From positions 2,542,001-2,606,000 of the forward strand of contig NZ_MCGV01000001.1 in assembly GCF_001705235.1 (NCBI RefSeq): 64,000 bases of DNA, given 5' to 3'. Position numbers and translations under genes: made by a program. A model generated the notes under the pieces. The model had not been told where the DNA came from. It was given only the letters and a program-made list of their open reading frames with translations, and made no database searches. Numbering within the stretch: the stretch's first letter is position 1; each line of letters opens with the position of its first letter. Source of the DNA: Clostridium pasteurianum. GTDB taxonomy: Bacteria > Bacillota > Clostridia > Clostridiales > Clostridiaceae. Of this stretch, positions 52,126-60,716 are shown piece after piece.

Positions 52126-53598
52126 ATGGATAATAGAGATAAACAAAATGGTGAACTTAAGAGAACTTTGACCGCACGGCATATGAATATGATAGCCATA
52201 GGTGGTTCAATAGGAACAGGGCTTTTCTTTGCAAGTGGAAGTTCAGTTAGTACAGCAGGTCCCGGTGGAGCACTTTTAGCATATGTAATTACTGGAATGC
52301 TTGTTTATGTGCTTATGATGTCACTTGGAGAAATGTCAACGCTTTTGCCAATCTCAGGCTCTTTTGAAACCTATGCTACAAGATTTGTAGATCCTGCACT
52401 TGGTTTTACACTGGGATGGAATTACTGGTTCTGCTGGGCTATATGTGTAGCATCTGAATTAGTTGCTGGATCATTAATAGTAAAGTTTTGGCTTCCACAT
52501 ACTAACACAACTATGTGGAGTGTATTATTTTTAGTAATAATTTTTACATTAAATATTTTTTCGGCTAGAGTTTATGGTGAAAGTGAATACTGGTTTGCAG
52601 GAATTAAAGTAGTTACAATTATTATATTTATAATAGTTGGAGTGCTTATGATATTTGGAATTATGGGAAACAATTCACCTGGCTTCAGTAACTGGGTAAG
52701 AGTAGGAGCAGGTGGAAAGAAAGCGCCCTTTGTTGGAGGGTTAACTGCAATCATAAATGTATTTTTAGTTGCTAGTTTTTCGTTTTCAGGAACAGAAATA
52801 GTTGGACTTGCAGCTGGTGAATCAGAAAATCCCGAAGAAAATGTTCCTAAAGCAATTAAATCAGTTTTTTGGCGTATTTTATTATTTTATATTTTCGCAA
52901 TTATAATAATAGGATTTTTAATCCCTTTTGATAACAAAAATTTACTTAAAAGTGGAGTGGATAATATAGCCTATAGTCCATTTACCATGGTATTTGCTAA
53001 ATCCGGAATTGCTTTTGCAGCAAGTGTTATGAATGCAGTTATTTTAACTTCTGTGCTTTCTTGTGGAAATTCAGGACTTTATGTATCTTCACGTATGCTG
53101 TATTCCCTTGCAAAGGAGAAAAAAGCTCCTAAGTTTTTAGCAAAAGTAAACAAGCATGGGGTACCTATGAATGCACTGTATGTTACTACAATAGTTGCTT
53201 GTACAGCTTTCTTTTCATCCTTAATTGGTGATGGAAAGATATATTATGTACTTTATAATGCTTCTGGTATAACGGCACTATTTGCATGGCTTGGAATAGC
53301 AATCTGCCACTACAGATTTAGAAAAGCTTATTTGGCTCAGGGCAGGGATTTAAAGGATTTAAAGTTTAAAGCAAAGTTTTATCCATATGGACCTATAATA
53401 GCAATGATATTATGTGTTATAGTAATATTTGGCGCTAATATATGGATATTTCAGGCAGACACCTTCAGTTGGTTCGATTTCATTACTAACTATATTTGTA
53501 TTCCTATTTTTATACTTCTATATTTGGGATATAAGTATGTTAAGAAAACAAAAATAGTTCCACTTGAAGAGTGTGATTTTGAATATAAAGAGAAATAA
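52126..53598 (+). CDS. APC-family amino acid permease (LysP/MmuP type)
   Basis: 490-residue membrane transporter with 12 expected segments. The family opening is LKRTLTARHMNMIAIGGSIG then TGLFFASG. The conserved FSFSGTEIVGLAAGESENP (about 220) and NSGLYVSSRMLYSLAKEKKAP (about 305) belong to the lysine/S-methylmethionine/GABA permease branch. Length (about 489) fits LysP, whereas the divergent mmuM gene suggests S-methylmethionine as substrate. I cannot choose between them from sequence. AGGAGG precedes the ATG. A terminator follows. Confidence 0.87.
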   Translation: MDNRDKQNGELKRTLTARHMNMIAIGGSIGTGLFFASGSSVSTAGPGGALLAYVITGMLVYVLMMSLGEMSTLLPISGSFETYATRFVDPALGFTLGWNYWFCWAICVASELVAGSLIVKFWLPHTNTTMWSVLFLVIIFTLNIFSARVYGESEYWFAGIKVVTIIIFIIVGVLMIFGIMGNNSPGFSNWVRVGAGGKKAPFVGGLTAIINVFLVASFSFSGTEIVGLAAGESENPEENVPKAIKSVFWRILLFYIFAIIIIGFLIPFDNKNLLKSGVDNIAYSPFTMVFAKSGIAFAASVMNAVILTSVLSCGNSGLYVSSRMLYSLAKEKKAPKFLAKVNKHGVPMNALYVTTIVACTAFFSSLIGDGKIYYVLYNASGITALFAWLGIAICHYRFRKAYLAQGRDLKDLKFKAKFYPYGPIIAMILCVIVIFGANIWIFQADTFSWFDFITNYICIPIFILLYLGYKYVKKTKIVPLEECDFEYKEK

Positions 53599-53631
53599 AA
53601 AGTTTTATTTTTGCAATTTTAGATTTCAGTT

Positions 53632-53668
53632 AAAGGCATACTTTATTTTTATATAGTATGCCTTTTGT
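53632..53668 (+). terminator. Terminator after the permease
   Basis: AAAGGCATACT and AGTATGCCTTT form an 11-bp stem, followed by TTGTG. Confidence 0.7.
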
Positions 53669-53736
53669 GAAGCTATTATAAGTAGAGATATATGTTTAAG
53701 GAACGGAAAATACAATAATTAGGGAGGTAGAGTTAA

Positions 53737-54090
53737 ATGAATTTAGAGGATATAAAGGAATATTGTAAGGCTAAGAAAGGTGTAAAAGAAGACTTTCCCT
53801 TTGATGATACAACTCTTGTGATGAAGGTTGGTTCTAAGATGTTTTTACTTACAGATATAAATAGTTCTGCTTTAAAAATAAGTTTGAAATGTGACCCGTT
53901 CATATCTATAGATTTGAGAAGGGATTACAAAGCAGTTGAAGCTGGATATCATTTAAATAAAAAGCACTGGAATACTGTAACAGTAGGAAAAGATCTTGAT
54001 GATGAGAAAATTAAATTTCTAATAGATATTTCTTATGACCTTGTTTTTAAAGGACTTACTAAAAAGGAGAAGGAAACTATAACCAAATGA
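53737..54090 (+). CDS. MmcQ/YjbR family protein
   Basis: 117-residue protein with the double-wing fold. Characteristic are KEDFPFDDTTLVMKVGSKMF (about 20), SLKCDPF and LNKKHWNTVTVG (about 78). The family is called DNA-binding on structural grounds; no role is established. AGGGAGG precedes the ATG. It is a single gene with a putative promoter for the next operon starting just after its stop. Confidence 0.82.
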   Translation: MNLEDIKEYCKAKKGVKEDFPFDDTTLVMKVGSKMFLLTDINSSALKISLKCDPFISIDLRRDYKAVEAGYHLNKKHWNTVTVGKDLDDEKIKFLIDISYDLVFKGLTKKEKETITK

Positions 54091-54107
54091 CAATATTTAT
54101 AAAGAAG

Positions 54108-54136
54108 TTGCAAAATATCTAAAATAATCGTATAAT
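54108..54136 (+). promoter_or_regulatory. Promoter of the MFS-TetR operon
   Basis: TTGCAA (54108-54113), 17-bp spacer, TATAAT (54131-54136). Transcription would start near 54143, within the operator region. Confidence 0.6.
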
Positions 54137-54138
54137 AG

Positions 54139-54171
54139 TTTACACAATGAAAACTATTTACACAGTGTAAA
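54139..54171 (+). promoter_or_regulatory. Candidate TetR operator: TTTACAC repeats
   Basis: TTTACACA at 54139-54146 is followed by a perfect palindrome TTTACAC-A-GTGTAAA at 54157-54171. They lie just after the -10 and cover the likely transcription start, fitting autoregulation by the TetR protein encoded second in the operon. Confidence 0.65.
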
Positions 54172-54188
54172 TCAAGGAGCGATTAAAA

Positions 54189-55376
54189 ATGTCTGATTCA
54201 AATACAAATAAAATGTTTCCATTATACATACTAATGCTTAATATATTCATTGCTATAATAGGACAAGGAATGGTAATGCCTATTTTGCCTGACTATTTAA
54301 AGCAATTTAGTGCTGGAGGCTCTGCCGCAGGATATTTGGTTGCTGTTTTTGCAGGAGCTCAATTCATTTTTTCTCCAATAGGAGGACAGCTTTCGGACAA
54401 ATATGGAAGAAAAAAGATGATACTTTGCGGCATGTTTCTTACTGTCATTTCTGATTTCATATTTGCAATATCTCATCAATTAGTACTTTTATATATAGCA
54501 AGGTTTATAGGGGGCATTGGACTAGGAATTATGGTTCCATCTAATCTTGCATATGTAGCGGACATAACTACAAGAGAAACTCGTGCCAAGGGGATGGGCT
54601 ATTTTAGTGCAGCCATGAACTTGGGAATGGTATTGGGGCCTGGACTCGGTGGACTTATAGCGAAGTTTGGAATTAGAGTACCTTATTTTTGTGCTTCATC
54701 TTTAGGTTTTGTTGCAACCTTATTAACTTTTGCTTTGCCAGAAACCCTTACAGTAGAAAAGAGAAATAAAATGAAAGTGTCTAAAAAACAGGAATCTTCC
54801 ATAAAACAGCTTATACAGTCTATTCATGGCCCCTATTTTAAATACTTGATACTTACTCTCGTTATGACTTTTGGTTTGCAGAACTATGAAACGGTGTATT
54901 CTTTGTATGTAAAACAAAGATATGGATTTAGTTCTCAGGTTATTTCTATTATAATTACTTTGGGAGCGATTATTGGAATTATAGTCCAAGTAGGACTTAT
55001 TGATAAGGTGATAAAACGTTATGGAGAGTATAAACTCATTAGATTTTCACTAATAATGTCAGCAGTTGCTCTTTTGCTTATGTTAGTAAAAGTAAATTTA
55101 ATATATCTTTTGGTGGTATGTGCTATATTCTTTGCTTTTAATTCATTTTTGCGACCAACGGTAAATACTATGCTTTCAAATGAAGCTGGTGATGAGCAGG
55201 GATTTGTCTCGGGACTTAATAACACATACACTAGTTTGGGAGGTATAATTGGACCTATAATGGCGGGAAACTTGTTTGACAAAAATATAAATCTGCCATA
55301 TGCTGTAGGTGCCGTAATACTTGCTGCAACAATAGGGTTAACTTTTAATAATAAAACCAAGGTTAGAGAGGATTAA
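54189..55376 (+). CDS. MFS transporter, DHA1-type drug exporter
   Basis: 395-residue exporter with 12 membrane segments. Motif A is GGQLSDKYGRKKMI (about 65-78), and the motif C-like GMVLGPGLGGLIAKFG is near 150. The family includes TetA-like and Bmr-like drug:proton antiporters. A TetR regulator starts 3 bp after its stop, so the two are cotranscribed. The substrate cannot be inferred. Confidence 0.86.
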   Translation: MSDSNTNKMFPLYILMLNIFIAIIGQGMVMPILPDYLKQFSAGGSAAGYLVAVFAGAQFIFSPIGGQLSDKYGRKKMILCGMFLTVISDFIFAISHQLVLLYIARFIGGIGLGIMVPSNLAYVADITTRETRAKGMGYFSAAMNLGMVLGPGLGGLIAKFGIRVPYFCASSLGFVATLLTFALPETLTVEKRNKMKVSKKQESSIKQLIQSIHGPYFKYLILTLVMTFGLQNYETVYSLYVKQRYGFSSQVISIIITLGAIIGIIVQVGLIDKVIKRYGEYKLIRFSLIMSAVALLLMLVKVNLIYLLVVCAIFFAFNSFLRPTVNTMLSNEAGDEQGFVSGLNNTYTSLGGIIGPIMAGNLFDKNINLPYAVGAVILAATIGLTFNNKTKVRED

Positions 55377-55379
55377 AAA

Positions 55380-56024
55380 ATGAGTGATTCATGGCATGAA
55401 AAGGTTAGAAATAGAAACCGTGAGGAAATTATAGAAGCAGGAAAAAAGCTTTTTTTAAAATATAATTTTATTGATGTAAACATTAAAGATGTATGCAGCG
55501 AGGCTAATGTAAGCAGAGTTACTTTTTATAAGTATTTTAAATCAATTGATGAGCTAGTTTTTGAAGTTCAAATGAATATTTTAAGAAATATGGTACACTG
55601 CATAATGAGCAGCATTAAAAAAGAATCCAATGGAAAAGAAATGATACAGGATATGCTATACGCCTGGATAAATTTCGCTAAGGACTATAAAGCTGAAATG
55701 AAATTTATTTTCTTGTTCGACTTTTATTATAGCTCTCATGACTTAAATGAAGAATTAAAATCGAAATATGAAAATTTTATTTTTGAAGATAACAGCAGTA
55801 ATTTTTTCAATGAGGCAATTAATAAGGGAATTGTTGATAAATCCCTTAAGTCAGATTTAGATCCTATAAAAGTGGGATGTTCTATTTTTCAAATTCTTAT
55901 GGGAGTGCTTCAAAGAATGACATATACTAATTTACCTGTTAAGCACAATGCTGTAACGGACGAGGATATTGCAAAGTCGGTTGTGGATATGATAATAAAT
56001 TCTATTAGAAATGTGGATAAGTGA
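55380..56024 (+). CDS. TetR/AcrR-family regulator
   Basis: 214-residue repressor. The N-terminal helix-turn-helix covers about 10-60 (REEIIEAGKKLFLKYNFIDVNIKDVCSEANVSRVTFYKYF in its normal order), and the C-terminal helical domain senses a ligand. It lies 3 bp after the MFS gene with GAGAGG in the MFS 3' end. It most likely represses its own operon through the TTTACAC/GTGTAAA palindrome at 54157-54171. Inducer unknown. Confidence 0.85.
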   Translation: MSDSWHEKVRNRNREEIIEAGKKLFLKYNFIDVNIKDVCSEANVSRVTFYKYFKSIDELVFEVQMNILRNMVHCIMSSIKKESNGKEMIQDMLYAWINFAKDYKAEMKFIFLFDFYYSSHDLNEELKSKYENFIFEDNSSNFFNEAINKGIVDKSLKSDLDPIKVGCSIFQILMGVLQRMTYTNLPVKHNAVTDEDIAKSVVDMIINSIRNVDK

Positions 56025-56034
56025 ACTAAGTTAG

Positions 56035-56213
56035 AAAAATTAAGAATTAAAAATGAAGAATTAAGAATTAAGGAGGATTTTCCTCCACTTTGCTCTGGAA
56101 AATCTAATAATATAGAAATGAAAGAAGCTATAAGTTTAGAAGTTTTTCGTAGTGGAACGGAGAAAAAGTTACAATTATTCTTAATTTTTAATTTTTCATT
56201 CTTAATTTTTAAA
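56035..56213. mobile_element. MITE-like palindromic repeat
   Basis: About 180 bp without a gene. The left arm (from AAAAATTAAGAATT at 56035) and the right arm (to 56213, CTTAATTTTTAATTTTTCAT) are imperfect inverted copies of about 40 bases. The interior begins with the hairpin GGAGG-ATTTT-CCTCC (56081-56095). No transposase is present. It could move in trans or be an old insertion between the TetR and MazG-like genes. Confidence 0.55.
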
Positions 56214-56225
56214 CGTGGCAAAGCA

Positions 56226-56585
56226 TTAATACTTTTCGGCATACTGTTTTTCATAATCTCTTTTCATATTATACTCAAATTTTTTAAAATAGGATTTTGA
56301 AAATTCTTCTGGAGATATTTTAAACCTATTTAAGGCATCGGTATAATACATCATGACATCGCAAAGTTCTTCAACAAAATGAGCGCGCACAGTGGGATTA
56401 TCCATGATTTCCTTCTCGCCTTTTTTCTTTATTATAGCTATAACTTCGCCTATTTCTTCAATCATATAGAGTATAGAGTCTCTTCCATATTCAGGACTCA
56501 TAGGAGACCACGTATCTTTGTGCTTTTCCCATAAATCAGTTGATAATTTAAGCATTTCGGACATTTTTAAATCAGTATTCTTCAT
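56226..56585 (-). CDS. MazG-like nucleotide pyrophosphohydrolase
   Basis: 119-residue all-alpha NTP pyrophosphohydrolase of the MazG/PRA-PH type, hydrolysing a nucleoside triphosphate to monophosphate and pyrophosphate. The magnesium-binding pattern is MIEEIGEVIAII (EExxE, about 42-46) followed by HFVEELCDVMMYY (ExxxD, about 70). One domain only. I start at the ATG at 56585; a GTG at 56597 abuts the AAAGGAA site. The substrate nucleotide is not known. It faces the MITE-like element at its 3' end. Confidence 0.8.
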   Translation of the reverse strand: MKNTDLKMSEMLKLSTDLWEKHKDTWSPMSPEYGRDSILYMIEEIGEVIAIIKKKGEKEIMDNPTVRAHFVEELCDVMMYYTDALNRFKISPEEFSKSYFKKFEYNMKRDYEKQYAEKY

Positions 56586-56758
56586 AGGATAATACACTTC
56601 CTTTAGAGTTTAAGATAAATTTATTATAACATTAACAACTAAAAATAAATTTATAATTTTTGTTACATCAAGGTAATGAAATAAGTTAAGATGTACGATA
56701 TAATTACCATAAATGGGTGAAAATTAATTTGAATAGGGGTACAAGGGGGAATAGAAAT

Positions 56759-58693
56759 ATGAAACTTCAAGATTTTTATATTGGAAAGTCATTTGATGCA
56801 TATGAGTATTTTGGAGCACATAAGGAGAATGGTACATTTACTTTCCGTACTTATGCTCCCAATGCGAAAAAAGTTGCCATAATAGGGGAATTTAATGGCT
56901 GGCAAGAACAAGATATGAGCGAAGAGGCCCAAAGCGGAGTCTTTTATATTAATGGAATCAATGCAGATTATGGCATGATGTATAAATACTGCATTTATGG
57001 AAGCGATGGCGCACGGCAAGAACACTGCGATCCATATGGGTTTTTAATGGAAAAGGGACAGGGTGGATGTTCTATTACTACAGATTTAAAGTCATATAAT
57101 TTTCACGACGATTTCTGGATGTGGACACGAAGCGCTGACTATGATAAACCACTTAATATATATGAACTTCATTTAGGATCATGGAGAAAAAAATCAGAGG
57201 ATGAAGACGGTTGGTATTCATATTCTGAAATTGCAGATTTACTTATAGATTATATTAAAGAAAATGGATACACTCATGTTGAAGTTATGCCTCTGTCAGA
57301 ACATCCTTTTTATGGATCATGGGGATATCAGAATACTGGCTTTTTTGCTCCAACATCAAGATATGGCACACCAGATCAGCTTAAAGAAATGATAGACAAG
57401 TTGCATCAGGCTGGCATTGGAATTATTTTAGATTTTGTACCTGTTCACTTTGCAGTGGATGCATATGGACTCAAAAAATATGATGGAACAGCATTATATG
57501 AATATCCTAATGATGATGTAGGGACAAGTGAGTGGGGCAGCTGCAATTTTATGTTTTCAAGAGGAGAAGTTAGATGCTTTGTACAGTCGGCAGCTAATTA
57601 CTGGCTTAAAGAATTTCATTTTGATGGTCTCAGGATGGATGCAGTAAGTCGTCTTATTTATTGGCAGGGGGACGAAGGAAGAGGAGAAAATGGGCTGTCC
57701 ATAGATTTTGTTAAAGTGATGAATAAAGGACTTAAAGAGCTTAATCCTAATGCTATGCTGATTGCGGAGGATTCTTCACATTATAAGGGAGTTACCAAGG
57801 CAGTAGATGATGGAGGTTTGGGCTTTGATTATAAATGGGATTTGGGCTGGATGCATGATACTTTAGAGTATTTTCAAAGTGCACCAGAATACAGACCAAG
57901 AGACTATCATAAGTTAACTTTTTCTATGCTGTATTTTTATAATGAGAGATACATTCTTGCATTTTCGCATGATGAGGTAGTTCACGGTAAGGCAACTATT
58001 CTTCAAAAAATGAACGGACAATATGAGGACAAGTTTCCACAAGCGAGAGCAATGTATTTATATATGATAATGCATCCCGGTAAGAAACTCAATTTTATGG
58101 GAAATGAGATAGGACAGCTTAGAGAATGGGACGAAAAAAGGGAGCAGGACTGGGATATGATAAAGTACCCTATGCATGATGCTTTCCATAACTATATGGT
58201 AAAATTAAATGAAATTTATAAGGAGCATGAAGCTCTTCATGATGACTATAACCTAGACAATTTTAAATGGGCAGACTGCAATAAGAACGATGATTGCATT
58301 TATGCCATTAATAGGTATGGGGAAGAGGACACATTACTGGCAATTTTCAATTTTAATGATAAGGATGTACAAAGTTACAGTTTAGCATTAGAGAAGGGAA
58401 AGACTGCTGAACTAATTCTTCATAGTAATTGGGAAAAATATAGTGGTACAATTTCGGAAAATGAAGAAGTATATGAAGTTGAAGAAGAGGATGAAAAAAC
58501 TAAATTAACTGTAGATATTCCTGCGTTCAGCGGTATGCTATTTCAAATAGTGGATACTGATTCTGAAGACGATGAATTAGAAGAAGATGAGATACAAGAG
58601 GATGAATTAGAAAGTAAAGAACCGGAAGAAGAAGAGCTAGAAAAAGATGAATTGGAAAAATACAAAGGTAAAACTAATTTTAAAATTTTATAA
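56759..58693 (+). CDS. glgB: 1,4-alpha-glucan branching enzyme with acidic C-terminal tail
   Basis: 644-residue GH13 enzyme that introduces alpha-1,6 branches into glycogen or granulose. The N-terminal CBM48 domain (about 15-105, FRTYAPNAKKVAIIGEFNGW) precedes the catalytic barrel. The catalytic Asp is in DGLRMDAVSRLIYW (about 295), the acid Glu is in AEDSSHYKG (about 340), and FSHDEVVHGK (about 402) holds the third Asp. The last 45 residues are almost all Glu, Asp and Leu (ELEEDEIQEDELE pattern), which is not normal for GlgB. I use the ATG at 56759 after AAGGGGG. No other glycogen gene lies nearby. Confidence 0.9.
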   Translation: MKLQDFYIGKSFDAYEYFGAHKENGTFTFRTYAPNAKKVAIIGEFNGWQEQDMSEEAQSGVFYINGINADYGMMYKYCIYGSDGARQEHCDPYGFLMEKGQGGCSITTDLKSYNFHDDFWMWTRSADYDKPLNIYELHLGSWRKKSEDEDGWYSYSEIADLLIDYIKENGYTHVEVMPLSEHPFYGSWGYQNTGFFAPTSRYGTPDQLKEMIDKLHQAGIGIILDFVPVHFAVDAYGLKKYDGTALYEYPNDDVGTSEWGSCNFMFSRGEVRCFVQSAANYWLKEFHFDGLRMDAVSRLIYWQGDEGRGENGLSIDFVKVMNKGLKELNPNAMLIAEDSSHYKGVTKAVDDGGLGFDYKWDLGWMHDTLEYFQSAPEYRPRDYHKLTFSMLYFYNERYILAFSHDEVVHGKATILQKMNGQYEDKFPQARAMYLYMIMHPGKKLNFMGNEIGQLREWDEKREQDWDMIKYPMHDAFHNYMVKLNEIYKEHEALHDDYNLDNFKWADCNKNDDCIYAINRYGEEDTLLAIFNFNDKDVQSYSLALEKGKTAELILHSNWEKYSGTISENEEVYEVEEEDEKTKLTVDIPAFSGMLFQIVDTDSEDDELEEDEIQEDELESKEPEEEELEKDELEKYKGKTNFKIL

Positions 58694-58723
58694 TAAAAAT
58701 GTATTACCATGGAGGCGAATTAA

Positions 58724-59905
58724 GTGATTACATCAGTTTCTAAAACTTATCCAGCATATAAAATAGGGATTAGAAGTAGTGAAAATAACGATCAAAAAGT
58801 TTCAGGCAGCCAGTGTAATAGTGAAATTAAAGGCAAAGCTGCTGAAAATAATAGAACTAAATGTGATGATACTGATAATTCACTCATTAAATCAGAAAGA
58901 GCAGCTGCTGAAGATTTTGCAAAAAAAAATAATATTAAACTTGGTTCTGATGAATATAAAATAAATAATAAAACTAAAAGCAAGATGTACTATAAAGAAG
59001 TTTTTAAAGGTATTAAAGATGTTGTAACAGAGTATTTAAAATCAATAGGAAAAGATGATGATTATATACAAAAAAACTTGAAGGAACAGGAAAAAAATCT
59101 TTGTTTTGATAAAACTGACGGTACACTCTATAACAAAGAGAATGAGTATTATGATCCAAATACAAAAATAGTATACTCAGATTCAGTAGCTGTTGCATGG
59201 CATAAACAGTACGGTACTACTTCCTCTGATAATTATGATGAGTATTTTAATGACTTCGTAAGTAAAATGAAGGGACTGGATAGTAGTACAAAATCAGGAA
59301 TTAGGGATTCAATAATGGAAGCAATTAATTGTGCAGGTAATGTGAATAATTTAGGAGGCAATAATATTGAGGACTGTTTGTATGATATTAATTATTCACA
59401 TGCAAACTTGGAATTGAAATATATATCAAAAAACTTAATTCCTAAAAAATATCAAGCTAAGTTTAATTCTATAGCGGATAAATTTACAAATGATTTTACT
59501 AATAATTATAATTATATATATAAGAATTTATATACAGCTTTTGCAAATAGCGATTATGAAGATTTAAGGAAAATGGGCAGTGAGAAGCTTACAAAATATA
59601 AAAATGGTACTTCAGCTGTTCAGGTTAGTAAGAATACGTATGAGCATATGTATAAAAATATTAATTTAGATACTGACGATTTAGATAAAAAGCTAAATTT
59701 AATATACAATACACTTACAGATAGTCATTTAGATGACGATATAATTGGTACTCAGTTTAAAAATATGCCGCAAAATATTCAGTTAGTAAAAGATATTAAA
59801 AATAAAGAAATAGATTCATTAAAAAGCAGCTGGAATTCAGTTATTAATTTAGTAGATGAAGTTAAACATTCACATATTAAAACGTCTATTGATGCAGTAG
59901 TATAA
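58724..59905 (+). CDS. Hypothetical protein, 393 residues
   Basis: Not recognised. It is a lysine-, asparagine- and aspartate-rich soluble protein with no signal peptide or membrane segment. The N-terminus (MITSVSKTYPAYKIGIRSS) and about 50 following polar residues look disordered; from about 70 onward it is helical. A loose resemblance to Bacillus/Clostridium DUF4885-type proteins is possible but uncertain. A GTG start follows a clear GGAGG, and it begins 30 bp after glgB on the same strand, so it may be cotranscribed. A terminator follows, shared with the convergent repair genes. Confidence 0.6.
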   Translation: MITSVSKTYPAYKIGIRSSENNDQKVSGSQCNSEIKGKAAENNRTKCDDTDNSLIKSERAAAEDFAKKNNIKLGSDEYKINNKTKSKMYYKEVFKGIKDVVTEYLKSIGKDDDYIQKNLKEQEKNLCFDKTDGTLYNKENEYYDPNTKIVYSDSVAVAWHKQYGTTSSDNYDEYFNDFVSKMKGLDSSTKSGIRDSIMEAINCAGNVNNLGGNNIEDCLYDINYSHANLELKYISKNLIPKKYQAKFNSIADKFTNDFTNNYNYIYKNLYTAFANSDYEDLRKMGSEKLTKYKNGTSAVQVSKNTYEHMYKNINLDTDDLDKKLNLIYNTLTDSHLDDDIIGTQFKNMPQNIQLVKDIKNKEIDSLKSSWNSVINLVDEVKHSHIKTSIDAVV

Positions 59906-59911
59906 AATAAA

Positions 59912-59940
59912 AACGAGGGTTCGTATCCTCGCTTTTTTTA
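59912..59940. terminator. Terminator after the 393-residue protein gene
   Basis: CGAGG and CCTCG pair around GTTCGTAT, with AAAA before and a run of seven T residues after. It could work in both directions. Confidence 0.75.
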
Positions 59941-59945
59941 TTCTA

Positions 59946-60716
59946 TTATTTATTATTATAATTTCCCTGGCAATTAAATTCAGTGAGATACTTCCAATAC
60001 CTTTTGGGCATAAGTGTTCTACGGCATTTAGGGTTGTGTCTTCCTTCAATTTCAACAGTTTTGTAATACAATGACCATAGAGCTCTAAAGTGCTTTTCTT
60101 CTTCAGTGATTTCTGGGAGCCTCATATTTTCTACGGGTATAATACTTGATTTATATGGTTCGTAGATAAGTGCCATATCGTGGGTTTTGTCGTGTATTAG
60201 AAAACGCTCCTCTGGGTATCTTTCTACAAAATGCCTGTTTAAGAGAGGAAGTACATAATTTTTAGGTTCTATTTCTGCAACTAACCCTTCTTTATAATCA
60301 GAAAATCTTATAAAGCCCATAAAAAGATGGCTCTCCTGACCTAGGTATTTAACAGCCTTAAATAAAGTGTTTACCACATCATTTGCCAGCATTCCCATGA
60401 CCTTAGAGCCATATTTGTAACCAAGGCGCATGAAAAGCAATATGTAAAGTTCCTTATCATTAAGACAAGTCAAAAATGCCCTTTGAATAAAGTTTAAAGC
60501 ATGAGTACCTATTTTAATTGGAATAGAAGTTATAACTCTATTAGATTTATTAACATCAGTTTCTATTTCTTTTGATTTAAAAAGGGTCATTTGAGAACTT
60601 TCATTAATAAATATATGCATTGGTATTTCCCTTTTTTCATAACTTTCAAAAACGCAGCACATAAGACCCTCAAAACTTCCATCGTAGTAATAGATTAAAT
60701 CTGACCTGTTAGGCAT
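59946..60716 (-). CDS. TIGR03915-family putative DNA repair protein
   Basis: 256-residue protein of the DUF4130/TIGR03915 family (IYYYDGSFEGLMCCVFESYEKREIP at the N-terminus, split; HFVERYPEERFLIHDKTHDMALIYE in the middle; HNPKCRRTLMPKRYWKYLTEF at the end). Family members are always found beside, or fused to, a radical SAM or uracil-DNA-glycosylase-like partner and are presumed to act in DNA repair. Its start overlaps the upstream radical SAM gene by 22 bp, with AAAGGAGG inside that gene, indicating coupled translation. The biochemical activity is unknown. Confidence 0.85.
   Translation of the reverse strand: MPNRSDLIYYYDGSFEGLMCCVFESYEKREIPMHIFINESSQMTLFKSKEIETDVNKSNRVITSIPIKIGTHALNFIQRAFLTCLNDKELYILLFMRLGYKYGSKVMGMLANDVVNTLFKAVKYLGQESHLFMGFIRFSDYKEGLVAEIEPKNYVLPLLNRHFVERYPEERFLIHDKTHDMALIYEPYKSSIIPVENMRLPEITEEEKHFRALWSLYYKTVEIEGRHNPKCRRTLMPKRYWKYLTEFNCQGNYNNK

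Noticed and set aside
59911-59940. GTTCGTATCC resembling a tRNA T-loop
   Set aside because: It is the loop and right arm of an intrinsic terminator; no acceptor, D or anticodon arms surround it.
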